DNA of 24,614 bases, taken from positions 1 through 24,614 of the forward strand of contig JAUVIQ010000016.1 in the NCBI GenBank assembly GCA_030592655.1. The letters are read 5' to 3'. The stretch comes from Planctomycetales bacterium (GTDB lineage Bacteria > Planctomycetota > Phycisphaerae > SM23-33). Position numbers and translations under genes: made by a program. The notes beneath the pieces were generated by a model, which was not told where the DNA came from, made no database searches, and saw only the letters and a list, made by a program, of their open reading frames with translations. This document shows, one piece after another, positions 7,000 to 14,991 of the stretch. Each line of letters opens with the position of its first letter. Positions within the stretch are counted from its first letter, which is position 1.

Positions 7000-8238
7000 T
7001 TAACCGCCATAGAAGCCCGGCGAACCGGATCGGGCACTAGGGAACTGCATCGACTGTTCCGTGGGAAACAGGTACCGGAAACGCCAGGTTGTCTCGAATT
7101 CGTTGTCGTTTGGCCGATTGACTGCGATCTCCGGTGCATCGGCGAGGTTCGCCACGGCGAACTTGTAAGCCGGCGGTTGCGGATATTGCTGGAGACCGAT
7201 TGCCCGCCCGGACTGCGTGTATAGATAGCCCGCCTGCTCGGTCTGGATGATCAGCGGCGACGTACCGGCGTAGCGCACCTCTTTCAGCAGCGGCCCGCTG
7301 CGAGCGTGGCTGATCGTCTCTGTCAGTTCAAGTAGATTGGTGCCTGTTCGCTTATTCAACACCTCGAACTGTCCCGTCGCCTGAAGGGTCTTGTGGTAAG
7401 TTACGCTGATTGACGCCCGCACCAAGCCGTTGGCACCGCGAAGGCTCGTGTGCATCGACTCGATGTACGCCTCGGCGTGTGGACCGGTGTAGGAATAGTT
7501 GTAGTTGGTGGTCTTGCGGTTGTGCTCGTCGTAGGACGTGGAGACCGTTCTCTCCCCGTCCACAACGCGATCAACGGGGTCGCCACCACTGGCCGGATAT
7601 TCGTTGACCAGTTCAGTCTGCGTAACCTCATAGGAGCATTCGGTGTCATTCTCATTGACATTGTAACTGTAGGTCTGCTGCCACCCCGCCGGTCTGGTGG
7701 GGATCAGCGGTACCGGTTCGGCACCGACGCCGACCAGGACTACCGTGCTGGCAGTCGGCGAGCCGGTCGTTATCACCTTGCCCGATATGGTAACGACCTT
7801 CAGGCCTTCCAGATTTACCTGTGTCTGCGTCCGCTGTGTGGAGCTGAGTATGCCGTCTTCATTGGGATCGACGGCCTTCGTGCCTTCGACGGTGAAACTT
7901 ACGCTCTGGCAGTTATGTCCCTGCTCGGAGCCGTAGGCAAACTTCACTATAGGACCTTCGGTGCAGTCGGCAGCCAGCAGTTGCTCCTTGATGATCCCGT
8001 GGCCGGAAATACTGAAGTTCGCCCCGTCGGTCGATGCGTCGGCCTCGAAGGCAGCCAGTGCGGACGCCAGGGCCGAGGCGTCGGCGGCGATGATCTCACC
8101 GTCGCAGCCAAAGGCAATCTTCGTGCCGATGCGGCTGCCGGCATCGTCGTAGATGCCGTCGGCCGACTTGGTGTAACCGGTCAGTTGAAAACTGCTGGTA
8201 CCGATTGTGCAGGACAGGATGGAGTCGAATTCAGCCAC
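7000..8238 (-). CDS. Unrecognised distal tail protein after the tape measure
   Basis: The 412-residue protein follows the tape measure gene by 11 nt, the place of Dit/distal tail proteins in siphophages, though I cannot match it to that family by eye. It is beta-rich. The first 110 residues (SILSCTIGTSSFQLTGY and so on) and the middle (TYSYNVNENDTECSYEV, then STSYDEHNRKTTNYNYSY) look like surface strands, with many Thr, Ser and Tyr. Its end is rich in Gly, Ser and Pro. It starts with GTG at 8238; no ATG in frame is available nearby, and GAGG 14 nt upstream is a modest SD. It is likely part of one operon with the two genes that follow. Confidence 0.7.
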   Translation of the reverse strand: MAEFDSILSCTIGTSSFQLTGYTKSADGIYDDAGSRIGTKIAFGCDGEIIAADASALASALAAFEADASTDGANFSISGHGIIKEQLLAADCTEGPIVKFAYGSEQGHNCQSVSFTVEGTKAVDPNEDGILSSTQRTQTQVNLEGLKVVTISGKVITTGSPTASTVVLVGVGAEPVPLIPTRPAGWQQTYSYNVNENDTECSYEVTQTELVNEYPASGGDPVDRVVDGERTVSTSYDEHNRKTTNYNYSYTGPHAEAYIESMHTSLRGANGLVRASISVTYHKTLQATGQFEVLNKRTGTNLLELTETISHARSGPLLKEVRYAGTSPLIIQTEQAGYLYTQSGRAIGLQQYPQPPAYKFAVANLADAPEIAVNRPNDNEFETTWRFRYLFPTEQSMQFPSARSGSPGFYGG

Positions 8239-8249
8239 GCTTTTACCAT

Positions 8250-9548
8250 CTACCTCAGAGGCATTCCGTTTTCAAAATCGACCAGGGCCATGCGTCGCGT
8301 CGTGGATTCTTCGACGCGGTATTGCACGCTACGCACACCACCGGCGATTGCAGGTGCAACCTTGTCGGCGACTCGGCGGGCCGAATCTTCCGGCGAGACC
8401 TGGACGTTGACCTCCGTCTTGCCCTCACCGCCTCCGCCGCCTCCGATACCGAGTTTCTCGGCGATCCAACTGGCACCGCCCTCAATTTTCTCGACGACCC
8501 ATTGAATGCTCTCCACAATCTTGCCGATGATTTTGGCGATTACCTCCAGAATAGGCGCAAGCAATTTTAATGCCGGTGCAAGAACTGTGCTCACCAACTT
8601 TGCCACTGCTCCGAGGAGTTTGAACAGGGGCTTGAGAGCAGGCAGTAACGCCTTGAAAATATCGAAAACGGCTGACAAGACAGGCAACAACGCCTCACCC
8701 AATGAACCAACCAGTTCCCCGATAACCGGTGCGAATTCGGCCATGTGTCCGCCGATTTGTTGCAGGATCGGACCGAGGACGCTTCCCAGCGTGCCGACCA
8801 GGTTCTCCAGAACGGGCGCAAGGCTCTCGAAGATCGGGATCGCCACCTGCTGAGCCAATCCCGCAAACGCGCCCTTCATCCGAGTCATCGCGTCGTTGAA
8901 TCGTTCGGCTGCACCGGCGGAAGTTTCGTCAAAAGTCAGACCCAACTCCTTGGCCTCGGCTACCATCGCCTCGATGCCGCCTCGACCCTCTGCTAACAAC
9001 GGAACCAACGCAGTGGCGGATCGTCCGAAGATGTCCTGGGCCATTGCCGCCCGCTGCGTCTCGTTGGTGATCTGGCTGAGTGCCTGGGCAGACTCCAGGA
9101 AGAGGTCGTCGGTGCTTCGCAGGGAACCGTCTGCATTGGTGACGGCGATGCCCAACGCTATAAATGTATCCTTTGCCTCACCTGTCCCCGATGCCGCGTC
9201 ACCGGCGGACTTGATCAGCCGCTGCATCGACTGCTCGACAGCTCCGAAACTTGCGCCCGACAATTCTGCTGCATGTTTCAAGCCGGAGAGGAATTCAATG
9301 CTTGCCCCCGTGGCCGTGGAGAGTTTGGCGAACTTATCGGCTGCGTTCGCGGTTTCGGTAACGAGGTTCATAATGCCGCCTATGGCTTGCTTGGCGACGT
9401 TGGCCACGCCCAGAAGGGGATTGGCCAGGAAGGTGGAAATGGTATTACCCAGCAGGGAGGTCATCCCCTGGGCTTGGAGTATGCCTTTGGTGAACCCGCT
9501 ACGGTCGAGTTTGAGAAAGCCCATTATTGATCCGGCGTTGAATGACAT
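8250..9548 (-). CDS. Tail tape measure protein
   Basis: The 432-residue protein has the usual tape measure make-up: an N-terminal half of helices with Ala/Gly-rich linkers (GFTKGILQAQGMTSLLGNT; DKFAKLSTATGASIEFLSG, a motif common in TMP families), then a long hydrophobic helical stretch at about 255-370 (VLPALKPLFKLLG-like; LAPALKLLAPILEVIAKIIG) and a Gly6 run. The protein would sit inside the tail tube and set its length; at the usual 0.15 nm per residue this predicts a short tail of about 65 nm. It comes after the tube and chaperone genes as expected. The start is weakly supplied with an SD (GGGATAAG). No lysozyme domain is seen. Confidence 0.88.
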   Translation of the reverse strand: MSFNAGSIMGFLKLDRSGFTKGILQAQGMTSLLGNTISTFLANPLLGVANVAKQAIGGIMNLVTETANAADKFAKLSTATGASIEFLSGLKHAAELSGASFGAVEQSMQRLIKSAGDAASGTGEAKDTFIALGIAVTNADGSLRSTDDLFLESAQALSQITNETQRAAMAQDIFGRSATALVPLLAEGRGGIEAMVAEAKELGLTFDETSAGAAERFNDAMTRMKGAFAGLAQQVAIPIFESLAPVLENLVGTLGSVLGPILQQIGGHMAEFAPVIGELVGSLGEALLPVLSAVFDIFKALLPALKPLFKLLGAVAKLVSTVLAPALKLLAPILEVIAKIIGKIVESIQWVVEKIEGGASWIAEKLGIGGGGGGEGKTEVNVQVSPEDSARRVADKVAPAIAGGVRSVQYRVEESTTRRMALVDFENGMPLR

Positions 9549-9629
9549 TTTTTCTTATCCCATGAACTGATTTAGCGTGCTCAAGCCGCCCCTGGTCACC
9601 GTCGTCGTCTTGGAGCCTTGTACGTCCGG

Positions 9630-9908
9630 CTATTGCCGCCCGCGAGTCCGGCGGGCCTTATCGGCGATCTGCTGCTGCATCACGCTGTAGTCAAGCAAGG
9701 CATCGAGGGCGTCTCCTATCTTGATCCGGTCGATCTCGCTCAATGGCGTGCCAGGGAGAATTTGTGCCAGGGAGAGCGTCAGCTCCCAGCGGCCGCCAGG
9801 GCGGCCTGCGTCATCTTCTCCGCCCGTTTTTCCGCCTCGGTTTTTGCTTCGGTTTCCGGGACGCCCGCCGCCTTGAGGCCCTCGGCGATCGCGGCGGCGC
9901 GTTTTTTT
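9630..9908 (-). CDS. Probable -1 frameshift extension of the tail assembly chaperone
   Basis: The -1 frame relative to the chaperone is open from the A9 tract (9902-9910 as T9 on plus) to TAG at 9630-9632. Its first part is Arg/Gly-rich and looks like a shadow, but the part past the chaperone stop reads like real protein (LTLSLAQILPGTPLSEIDRI, then KIGDALDALLDYSVMQQQ). Lambda-type phages make a chaperone pair (G and GT) by exactly this kind of slip, and the gene lies between tube and tape measure as required. The alternative is a separate 50-codon gene starting at CTG overlapping the chaperone stop. After the TAG the same frame runs on to TAA at 9555 with no stop between. Confidence 0.5.
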   Translation of the reverse strand, partial: KKTRRRDRRGPQGGGRPGNRSKNRGGKTGGEDDAGRPGGRWELTLSLAQILPGTPLSEIDRIKIGDALDALLDYSVMQQQIADKARRTRGRQ

Positions 9909-10195
9909 TTCTGCCAGGCCTCAAAGTAGGCGCTGGCTACCAGCATCGCGCTCTCCAGTGTGAAGAAATCGGCCGCGTTGATCGCCTTGTGTGCGTCCTT
10001 GTGTACAAACTTTTTCAGGGCGATCCGTATTCGCTGAATCATTTTGGACGATTGCGAACCCTTGAGGTTCTTTTCCAGGATTGCCAGTTCGCGGAGTTCG
10101 CCCACATCCGGCTCGACGGTCAGGCATTTCTCGCCGCCAATCGTCAGCGTAAGGTCCCAGGGGACAAGCGTATCTACATTCACAATCTGCGCCAT
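9779..10195 (-). CDS. Tail assembly chaperone (G-like)
   Basis: The 138-residue protein sits between tail tube and tape measure, the fixed place of the tail assembly chaperone. Its N-terminal part (VDTLVPWDLTLTIGGEKCLT) is the beta part found in many such proteins, and the rest is helical and charged. Residues 101-110 are encoded by a CAG followed by nine A (QKKK), an efficient slippery sequence for a -1 shift into the extension that ends at 9630. The protein would coat the tape measure during tail assembly and is not part of the virion. SD AAGGAG lies 6-7 nt before ATG. A very similar start at a TG upstream is not needed. Confidence 0.75.
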   Translation of the reverse strand: MAQIVNVDTLVPWDLTLTIGGEKCLTVEPDVGELRELAILEKNLKGSQSSKMIQRIRIALKKFVHKDAHKAINAADFFTLESAMLVASAYFEAWQKKKRAAAIAEGLKAAGVPETEAKTEAEKRAEKMTQAALAAAGS

Positions 10196-10218
10196 GATGA
10201 CTCCTTTTGGTCTATGGC

Positions 10219-10734
10219 CTATGCGACGGGTTTAGAGCCGATGTAGCCCAGTACGATGTTCGGCAGTGAGGCCCGATCCGGCAGGCAGAGGAATTCCAGA
10301 TCGATGCCATCCTCTTTTTCGCCGTCGCTGCTGCGATTGTGAGGGCCGGTGCAGACGCACTTCAGCAGTGTGTAATCCTCGGTCTTGTCATCGGCGGCCT
10401 TGTTCATCGGATGCAAAATTATTTCCACGGCGTATTGGTACATGTCCTCACCCATAACTGGCGGGGCGATCGGGATCGAGTCCGTGCCAAGCACACCGTC
10501 GAACCACGGGAAGGCGAGTGCCAGGTTGGCCGGTGTGATCTCCAGCAGGCGCATTTTCACGGTGGGCTTGACGCCCAACAGCCGTTGGCCTAACACCTGC
10601 TTGTGCAACTGCTGGACGGTGATGTCCTTGAGTTCTTTTTCGACAGCGACATCCGGGTCATCGCAGTAGCCAACGTCCACGCCGCCAATACTTACTGAAT
10701 AGGTAACTACCTGAAGTTTGTCTTCGTCTGGCAT
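10219..10734 (-). CDS. Major tail tube protein
   Basis: The 171-residue protein has the profile of a siphophage tail tube subunit: it begins with a strand repeat around VVTYSVSIGGVDVGYCDDPDV, has alternating strands throughout (LLGVKPTVKMRLLEITPANLALAF, a stretch typical of tube proteins of the Mu-like siphophage type), and ends with LVLGYIGSKPVA-like strands. It lies between the tail terminator and the chaperone genes. It would form the hollow tube through which DNA passes. SD GAGGAG is followed by ATG after 8 nt. No sheath gene is present beside it, which argues for a non-contractile tail. Confidence 0.8.
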   Translation of the reverse strand: MPDEDKLQVVTYSVSIGGVDVGYCDDPDVAVEKELKDITVQQLHKQVLGQRLLGVKPTVKMRLLEITPANLALAFPWFDGVLGTDSIPIAPPVMGEDMYQYAVEIILHPMNKAADDKTEDYTLLKCVCTGPHNRSSDGEKEDGIDLEFLCLPDRASLPNIVLGYIGSKPVA

Positions 10735-10746
10735 AAAACATCTCCT

Positions 10747-11154
10747 CTAATTTATCCGGACCGCCCGGACCTGAATGTTAAAGACCACCTGCCGTTTGCC
10801 GACCTCGTTGACGCCCATGTCAGCCGGAGGCTGGATCGCGTCGATACTCAAGGCACGCCAATCGTCCGAGAGGTCCACATTGCGGACCGGCAACCGGGCG
10901 GGTGGGGGATAGATCACGTTGTACAGTTGCGTTGCTCTGCCGGTCGTGGCGGCGTAGTCTGGGCCTCGCGTGAGCACCTGGAAGGTTTTGGGCATCACAG
11001 GCGAGAACGGCCTGGGCGGACCGCCGGTATCCAGTACCATTGATGCCAGTTCGGCATCTTCCGGCAAGAGGCTCGCACACAGATCGTCGCCGACTGCCAG
11101 CTCGGTCTGAGCGGCAAGCCAGTCAACAAGATCGTCTATAAGAAATTCGCTCAT
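10747..11154 (-). CDS. Tail terminator / minor tail protein
   Basis: The 135-residue protein starts with a helix (FLIDDLVDWLAAQTEL) followed by a strand-turn with PEDAELASMVLDTGG and a conserved-looking centre FQVLTRGPDYAATTGRATQLYNVI. This is the layout of phage minor capsid/tail terminator proteins of the Phage_TAC/Minor_capsid_3 kind, which cap the end of the tail tube and join it to the neck. Its start (ATGA) overlaps the stop of the neck gene before it, so the two are coupled. The gene order neck, terminator, tube is standard. Confidence 0.7.
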   Translation of the reverse strand: MSEFLIDDLVDWLAAQTELAVGDDLCASLLPEDAELASMVLDTGGPPRPFSPVMPKTFQVLTRGPDYAATTGRATQLYNVIYPPPARLPVRNVDLSDDWRALSIDAIQPPADMGVNEVGKRQVVFNIQVRAVRIN

Positions 11155-11564
11155 CCCAACTCCCTGCGTATCTCATCCGCCAGGACACCCGGAGCCTTGC
11201 CGGCTAATTCCTTCAGGGGCGTCTCAATAAACTTGCTGGGATAGACGCCGCCGGTCGGGTGGCTGTGCGTCAGTGATTCTTCGTGCTGACGGACGGCGTA
11301 GTCTGATGCCTCGCCACCGCCTGCGGTCAACTGACCCACAATTCTCTTGTCAGTAACCTTGATGCTCTTGGCATCACCCTTGATCGTGCCTGCCAGTGTG
11401 CCACCAGGCTTCCGACCGCTCTGGTCGATGGGGCACAGTTCCTTGCCCCGCTTCTCGCCGTGGGCCAGTAGCAGTGCCATCCCACGCACTGCCCCGCGAC
11501 GCACGCGCTTATCAGCGAGATTGAGTCCCTTCAGGAAACGGCCGTCATCAAACGTTTTGCCCAT
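11151..11564 (-). CDS. Neck / tail completion protein (HK97 gp10-like)
   Basis: The 137-residue protein has helix-rich N-terminal residues (GLNLADKRVRRGAVRGMALLLAHGEKRGKELCPI), then DQSGRKPGGTLAGTIKGDAK and a Thr/Val strand with YAVRQHEESLTHSHPTGGVYPSKFIETPL, a form shared by HK97 gp10-like and related neck proteins (xYAxxxHE...FLExPL). Such proteins complete the neck between head and tail. The start at 11564 lies 6 nt after a CCGAATAA element and has no SD (the 6 nt are CCGTGC), unlike the next gene down, which starts by overlap. Confidence 0.72.
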   Translation of the reverse strand: MGKTFDDGRFLKGLNLADKRVRRGAVRGMALLLAHGEKRGKELCPIDQSGRKPGGTLAGTIKGDAKSIKVTDKRIVGQLTAGGGEASDYAVRQHEESLTHSHPTGGVYPSKFIETPLKELAGKAPGVLADEIRRELG

Positions 11565-11570
11565 GCACGG

Positions 11571-11584
11571 TTATTCGGAAAAAA
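11571..11584 (-). promoter_or_regulatory. CCGAATAR start-associated element, copy 5
   Basis: The minus strand reads TTTTTTCCGAATAA, then CCGTGC and the ATG of the neck gene at 11564 (spacing 6). There is no clear hairpin upstream, only a C-rich stretch (CCCCATCCCCCC). It lies 25 bp after the stop of the head closure gene, so here the element is not a by-product of a terminator stem. Confidence 0.6.
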
Positions 11585-11608
11585 GGGGGGATGGGGATTT
11601 TCTCTAAC

Positions 11609-11908
11609 CTAACCCAGCAGTAATGTGAGGTGGCCAAGCGTGGCGTGGGTGGTCGTGTCGGCCTGGAGGACCTGGTACGCCACCGAAGATATGCTTACCT
11701 TGTCGCCGACGGCGATCTCCGGCAGGTTGGCGAATTGGAGGTGGACGCGAAGGCTACTGACGACATCACGTCCGGCGATCTTCAGGCGTTTCGATAACGG
11801 TTCGGCCAGGACGCGCCACGACCCGTCTTGAGTAGTGCGCGTTGGCTGACCGTAGCGGTCGTTAGCCGTGCGTTTTTGCCAGGCCGACAATGTAGCATTG
11901 GTCATCAT
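11609..11908 (-). CDS. Head closure / head-tail joining protein
   Basis: The 99-residue protein opens with MTNATLSAWQKRTANDRYGQ and continues with strands (SWRVLAEPLSKRLKIAG; VGDKVSISSVAYQVLQADTTTHATLGHLTLLLG). Small beta-barrel proteins of this size between the connector and neck genes are head closure proteins (SPP1 gp16-like / Phage_H_T_join-like). It would close the portal after DNA packaging and receive the tail. Its start overlaps the stop of the connector gene (TGATG at 11908); the second of the two adjacent ATG codons is equally possible. Confidence 0.68.
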   Translation of the reverse strand: MMTNATLSAWQKRTANDRYGQPTRTTQDGSWRVLAEPLSKRLKIAGRDVVSSLRVHLQFANLPEIAVGDKVSISSVAYQVLQADTTTHATLGHLTLLLG

Positions 11909-12438
11909 CAGATAATCCGCCCCGTCTTGAGGAGGTAGGGTTTGAGTTGCTGCATCGCCTCCAGGCAGAGCACCGCCGGCGGGCGGTTGGGATCGTAGGA
12001 TTCGTTGAACCCGCCCGCCGATTGGCCGGTCAGTCCGTCGTGGCGATCCCGTTGGCGGTTCATCCGCTCCGGATCGCGGAGAATTGACATTGCCTGAAGG
12101 AAGTCGGCGAACTTTACGCAGTTGGGAACCACTGCATTGCCGTCGTCATCGAGGTCCCAGGTTACGCCGCTGACGTGCTGTTTTCCGGCGGGCCAGTCAG
12201 CGGCCGTGTCGGCCACGAATCGCGGGAACTGCCTCGCCTGATCGCTGTCGTACCTGGTGCCTGCGAATCGCAGTGTATCAATCTCATCAGCCGCCTGGAC
12301 CAGGGCACGACCCCGCGTGGCGTCGTCGGCATTGCTCCACGCCGTCAGATCGGCAACGCGAAGGGAGAACTCATCGGCTTCGGGCAGAGAGACGTAGGCA
12401 TTGCCCTCGCCGCTCAATGGGGTTGCTTCCACTGTCAC
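11908..12438 (-). CDS. Head-tail connector (adaptor), DnaT-like fold
   Basis: The 176-residue protein has the pattern of the adaptor family often named 'DnaT-like ssDNA binding protein': YVSLPEADEFSLRVADLTAWSNADDATRGRALVQAADEID, a Trp/Asp helix block, then QFPRF and VPNCVKFADFLQAMSIL. In SPP1/HK97-type phages this is the ring that binds the portal and takes the head closure protein. It starts with GTG at 12438, overlapping the TGA of the gene before it (GTGA), and there is no ATG in place. The end is coupled to the next gene by TGATG. Confidence 0.75.
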   Translation of the reverse strand: MTVEATPLSGEGNAYVSLPEADEFSLRVADLTAWSNADDATRGRALVQAADEIDTLRFAGTRYDSDQARQFPRFVADTAADWPAGKQHVSGVTWDLDDDGNAVVPNCVKFADFLQAMSILRDPERMNRQRDRHDGLTGQSAGGFNESYDPNRPPAVLCLEAMQQLKPYLLKTGRII

Positions 12439-13094
12439 GATACCGTTACCTCGACCTTTGTAGCGCTATGCACGCCGGGCTTGCTGAAGAAAAGATAGTA
12501 GTCGTCCGCGTCCAGGTACATCGGAGCGATCCATCGCCCGTCGCTGCCTGTGGCGGCCTGGCCTCGGATAACGCGCGTGCCTGCGTCGTATTCATCCTTC
12601 AGGTAAGCCCGAATAATACCACCGTCCACACCGGCTGCGTTGTGCGTGTAACGGAGGCTGTCGGTGCCTCCGTAGTTGTGGTCCACTTCGACATCGCCGA
12701 ATCCTGCCCCTGTTGACCAACTACCGCTGCCGTGGGTGGTGGTCAGTTCCGCATCGATCACGTCGGCGAGACCTGGTAAAATGACCTCCGACGTACCGTC
12801 CCAGGCGAATTCACACGAGGCCAACAGTTCATCGGAGATAGCCGGCGAAGCCCCGGCCCGCTTGTATGCGTCGATTGAGTAATTCCCCTCACCTGAAATC
12901 CCAGCCGGGAAATCGGCCTCGTAGCGATAACCACCCGCCGGCGTCTCGGCCAGGGTAATGTCGTAATCGTCCCAGTTGCCGACGACGAATGCCTCAAACG
13001 CCGAACCGTTCCAGTATTGCCCGTCGGCATTGCGAATCGTTATGTATAGATTCTCGCCGGTCGCCGTGTGTCGATATTGAATTTCATTTGCCAT
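12435..13094 (-). CDS. Structural protein of unknown function, putative head fibre/adhesion protein
   Basis: The 219-residue protein is beta-rich. Its N-terminal 100 residues (YRHTATGENLYITIRNADGQYWN; FEAFVVGNWDDYDITLAETPAGGYRYEADF; GNYSIDAYKRAG) look like one immunoglobulin-like or beta-sandwich domain. After EVILPGLADVIDAEL comes a second domain of the cohesion type (VDHNYGGTDSLRYTHNAAGVDGGIIRAYLKDEYDAGTRVI), similar to surface domains of phage fibre proteins. It lies between the sialidase-like fibre gene and the connector gene, so it is more likely on the capsid or neck than on the tail tip. The SD is weak; the start follows the fibre stop by 29 nt. Confidence 0.6.
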   Translation of the reverse strand: MANEIQYRHTATGENLYITIRNADGQYWNGSAFEAFVVGNWDDYDITLAETPAGGYRYEADFPAGISGEGNYSIDAYKRAGASPAISDELLASCEFAWDGTSEVILPGLADVIDAELTTTHGSGSWSTGAGFGDVEVDHNYGGTDSLRYTHNAAGVDGGIIRAYLKDEYDAGTRVIRGQAATGSDGRWIAPMYLDADDYYLFFSKPGVHSATKVEVTVS

Positions 13095-13123
13095 TGTTTG
13101 TAACCCGATTATCCTCGTTACAT

Positions 13124-14971
13124 TTAAGCCAGCGCATCAATGCCTGGCATATTACCTGCCGCTGCCCTGGTGCCGACAACCAATCGAACATCCCCGATGT
13201 ACATCAACCCCGTGCTGGTCGCAGCAGGGCCGCCGTAATTTGGACAACATTTCAGATATATCAGTGAGGCATTTTCAGGGACATATGTCGTTATAGAGTG
13301 GTGATGCCATTCACCATCCCAATAAGATGCTGGAATCGTCCACACGGAACTCTTGCTGTCGCCGAAATCAATGATGACCATCGGTATCTGGTCCGCATGT
13401 ATATCCGTCAGTTTGACACTAAAACTCACGGTAACAAAATGCCCGCCGAGTTGTTTCCTGATTGGAACTGACAGCGATTGACTACCCCATCCAGAGGTGT
13501 TTATGCCGTTCGGCGTGATTTTCAACGAAGCGAAACTACCTACGGGGTAGGTAGTGTCGTCGCGGGCAATCGTCGCGTGCCATGCGGCCCATCCCGTAGT
13601 GTCCGTGTCGAACTGCGGATTCGTGAAGTAGTTGATTCCCGACGGCGAACTGGCCAGCAGCAAGTCGAACTGGTCCCAAGTGTTGCCATTGGCCAACAGG
13701 TTCACCAGAGAATCCACCCGTCCGCAAATAGTTCCTGGGTCTGTCCTATTGCAATAACCGCATACGAGTCCGAACGCCTCGGTCAGGCCGTACCATAAGG
13801 CCGTTCCACTTGGACTGTCCGAATCGTTCCGTTCCAGTTTGACCATCTCACGAAGATTTGCCAGGTTCGCATCTATCCCATAGAGACGTACGTATTTGTC
13901 GTGGCCGTTTGAATAATCAGCCCCGGTCAATTCACTGTCGGTAGCAAGGACAAGATGCCCCGACGCAGTTTCCAGCATCCACCAGCCCGCCCCCGTGATT
14001 TTGCCTATCTCTGTTTTGACGCCGGTGGAAAGATCCATCTTGAATACAGACTGACCACCGACAGACGACGAATCCAGAGCCCAAACCGCATAACGAGTCG
14101 AGCCGACAGTTTTGAGGACCATCGACACCGCCCGGAAATCCTGACTGTCGGGCAAACCAGCGGTTAGATTGTCATTTAAGACGTAATCTTCATCTACAAC
14201 CTGGCCGGAGGAGTCTAGACCCCACCGGGTCTTCCACGTTCCGGGGTTGGCTCGCAAGTCCGCTATGTCATCACAGATAAGAATCCTCGACGCCGAGTTG
14301 GAGTCGCCGACCATTATGTAGAGTTTGCTCGTGGTGCTGTCCCATACCGCACCGTGGTAATGCCTGATAGTGTCGGCGGCTGCGGTTATGAGCGGGTCGC
14401 TATCGTCAAAGCCCGGCGCGTTGTCGCCCCAGTTCTGCCCGCCGTCCACACTAACCCATATTCGCTTGCCGTCGGTATCGTATTCGAAGAAGAACAACAC
14501 ACCCGATCCACAATCAACCAACGAATGAGGTAGGCAACTTTGCGCTCCGGTACCTGTATAAGTGAGAACCGTTGCGAAGTTGGCCGTCCCATCGGCGGAG
14601 CGAATCAGATACGCCGTGTTTCCGCTGGTTTGATACATGAAAACGGCCTTGTCCGTGCCGTCAGCCGACCAGAAATAACTCCACTCGCTGCGACCGCCGG
14701 GGATGGTGCCCGATTGCGGATTGCGACGACCGTCAAATACAACGGTTTGGTCCCATCGTGTGCCGAGAAACAACGACCCGTCGAAGGTTATTCGTGGCGT
14801 TTGGATGCGGTCCATCAGCCCGACCCCGGCGGCGGCCCAAGCGGGGTCGTCATACAACTTGGCGATAGTAACAGCCATGTCGGCCAAGCCTGCCGTACTG
14901 TGCATGTGCCGCCCATCGGCATTCGAGCCGTCAACCAGTTCTCGCGGAATTGTCCTGTTCCAATCAGACAT
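13124..14971 (-). CDS. Fibre-like protein with Asp-box repeats and C-terminal carbohydrate-binding-like domain
   Basis: The 615-residue protein has an Asp box of sialidase/BNR type, SVDGGQNW at residues 174-181, within a stretch of repeated strands (residues about 60-420) that would form a beta-propeller. Related blades are seen at WSADGTDKAVFM and RSADGTANFATVL. The last 170 residues (from about 446, FTNPQFDTDTTGW) match the start of carbohydrate-binding jelly-roll domains (NxxFExgxxxW). It would bind, or perhaps cut, surface glycans; I see no full sialidase active site. Its place, directly after the capsid genes, suggests a head fibre. It starts 6 nt after a CCGAATAG element with no SD, after a strong terminator, so it seems to head its own transcript. 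Confidence 0.75.
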   Translation of the reverse strand: MSDWNRTIPRELVDGSNADGRHMHSTAGLADMAVTIAKLYDDPAWAAAGVGLMDRIQTPRITFDGSLFLGTRWDQTVVFDGRRNPQSGTIPGGRSEWSYFWSADGTDKAVFMYQTSGNTAYLIRSADGTANFATVLTYTGTGAQSCLPHSLVDCGSGVLFFFEYDTDGKRIWVSVDGGQNWGDNAPGFDDSDPLITAAADTIRHYHGAVWDSTTSKLYIMVGDSNSASRILICDDIADLRANPGTWKTRWGLDSSGQVVDEDYVLNDNLTAGLPDSQDFRAVSMVLKTVGSTRYAVWALDSSSVGGQSVFKMDLSTGVKTEIGKITGAGWWMLETASGHLVLATDSELTGADYSNGHDKYVRLYGIDANLANLREMVKLERNDSDSPSGTALWYGLTEAFGLVCGYCNRTDPGTICGRVDSLVNLLANGNTWDQFDLLLASSPSGINYFTNPQFDTDTTGWAAWHATIARDDTTYPVGSFASLKITPNGINTSGWGSQSLSVPIRKQLGGHFVTVSFSVKLTDIHADQIPMVIIDFGDSKSSVWTIPASYWDGEWHHHSITTYVPENASLIYLKCCPNYGGPAATSTGLMYIGDVRLVVGTRAAAGNMPGIDALA

Positions 14972-14977
14972 GTATTG

Positions 14978-14991
14978 CTATTCGGCAAAAA
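14978..14991 (-). promoter_or_regulatory. CCGAATAR start-associated element, copy 4
   Basis: The minus strand reads TTTTTGCCGAATAG, then CAATAC and the ATG of the fibre gene at 14971 (spacing 6). The T-run doubles as the tail of the large terminator hairpin just upstream. No SD is present. Confidence 0.65.

Noticed and set aside
7450..8505. Plus-strand open frame of 351 codons opposite tail genes
   Set aside because: It spans the ends of two good minus-strand genes and has low-complexity Arg/Gly/Pro content, a shadow frame.
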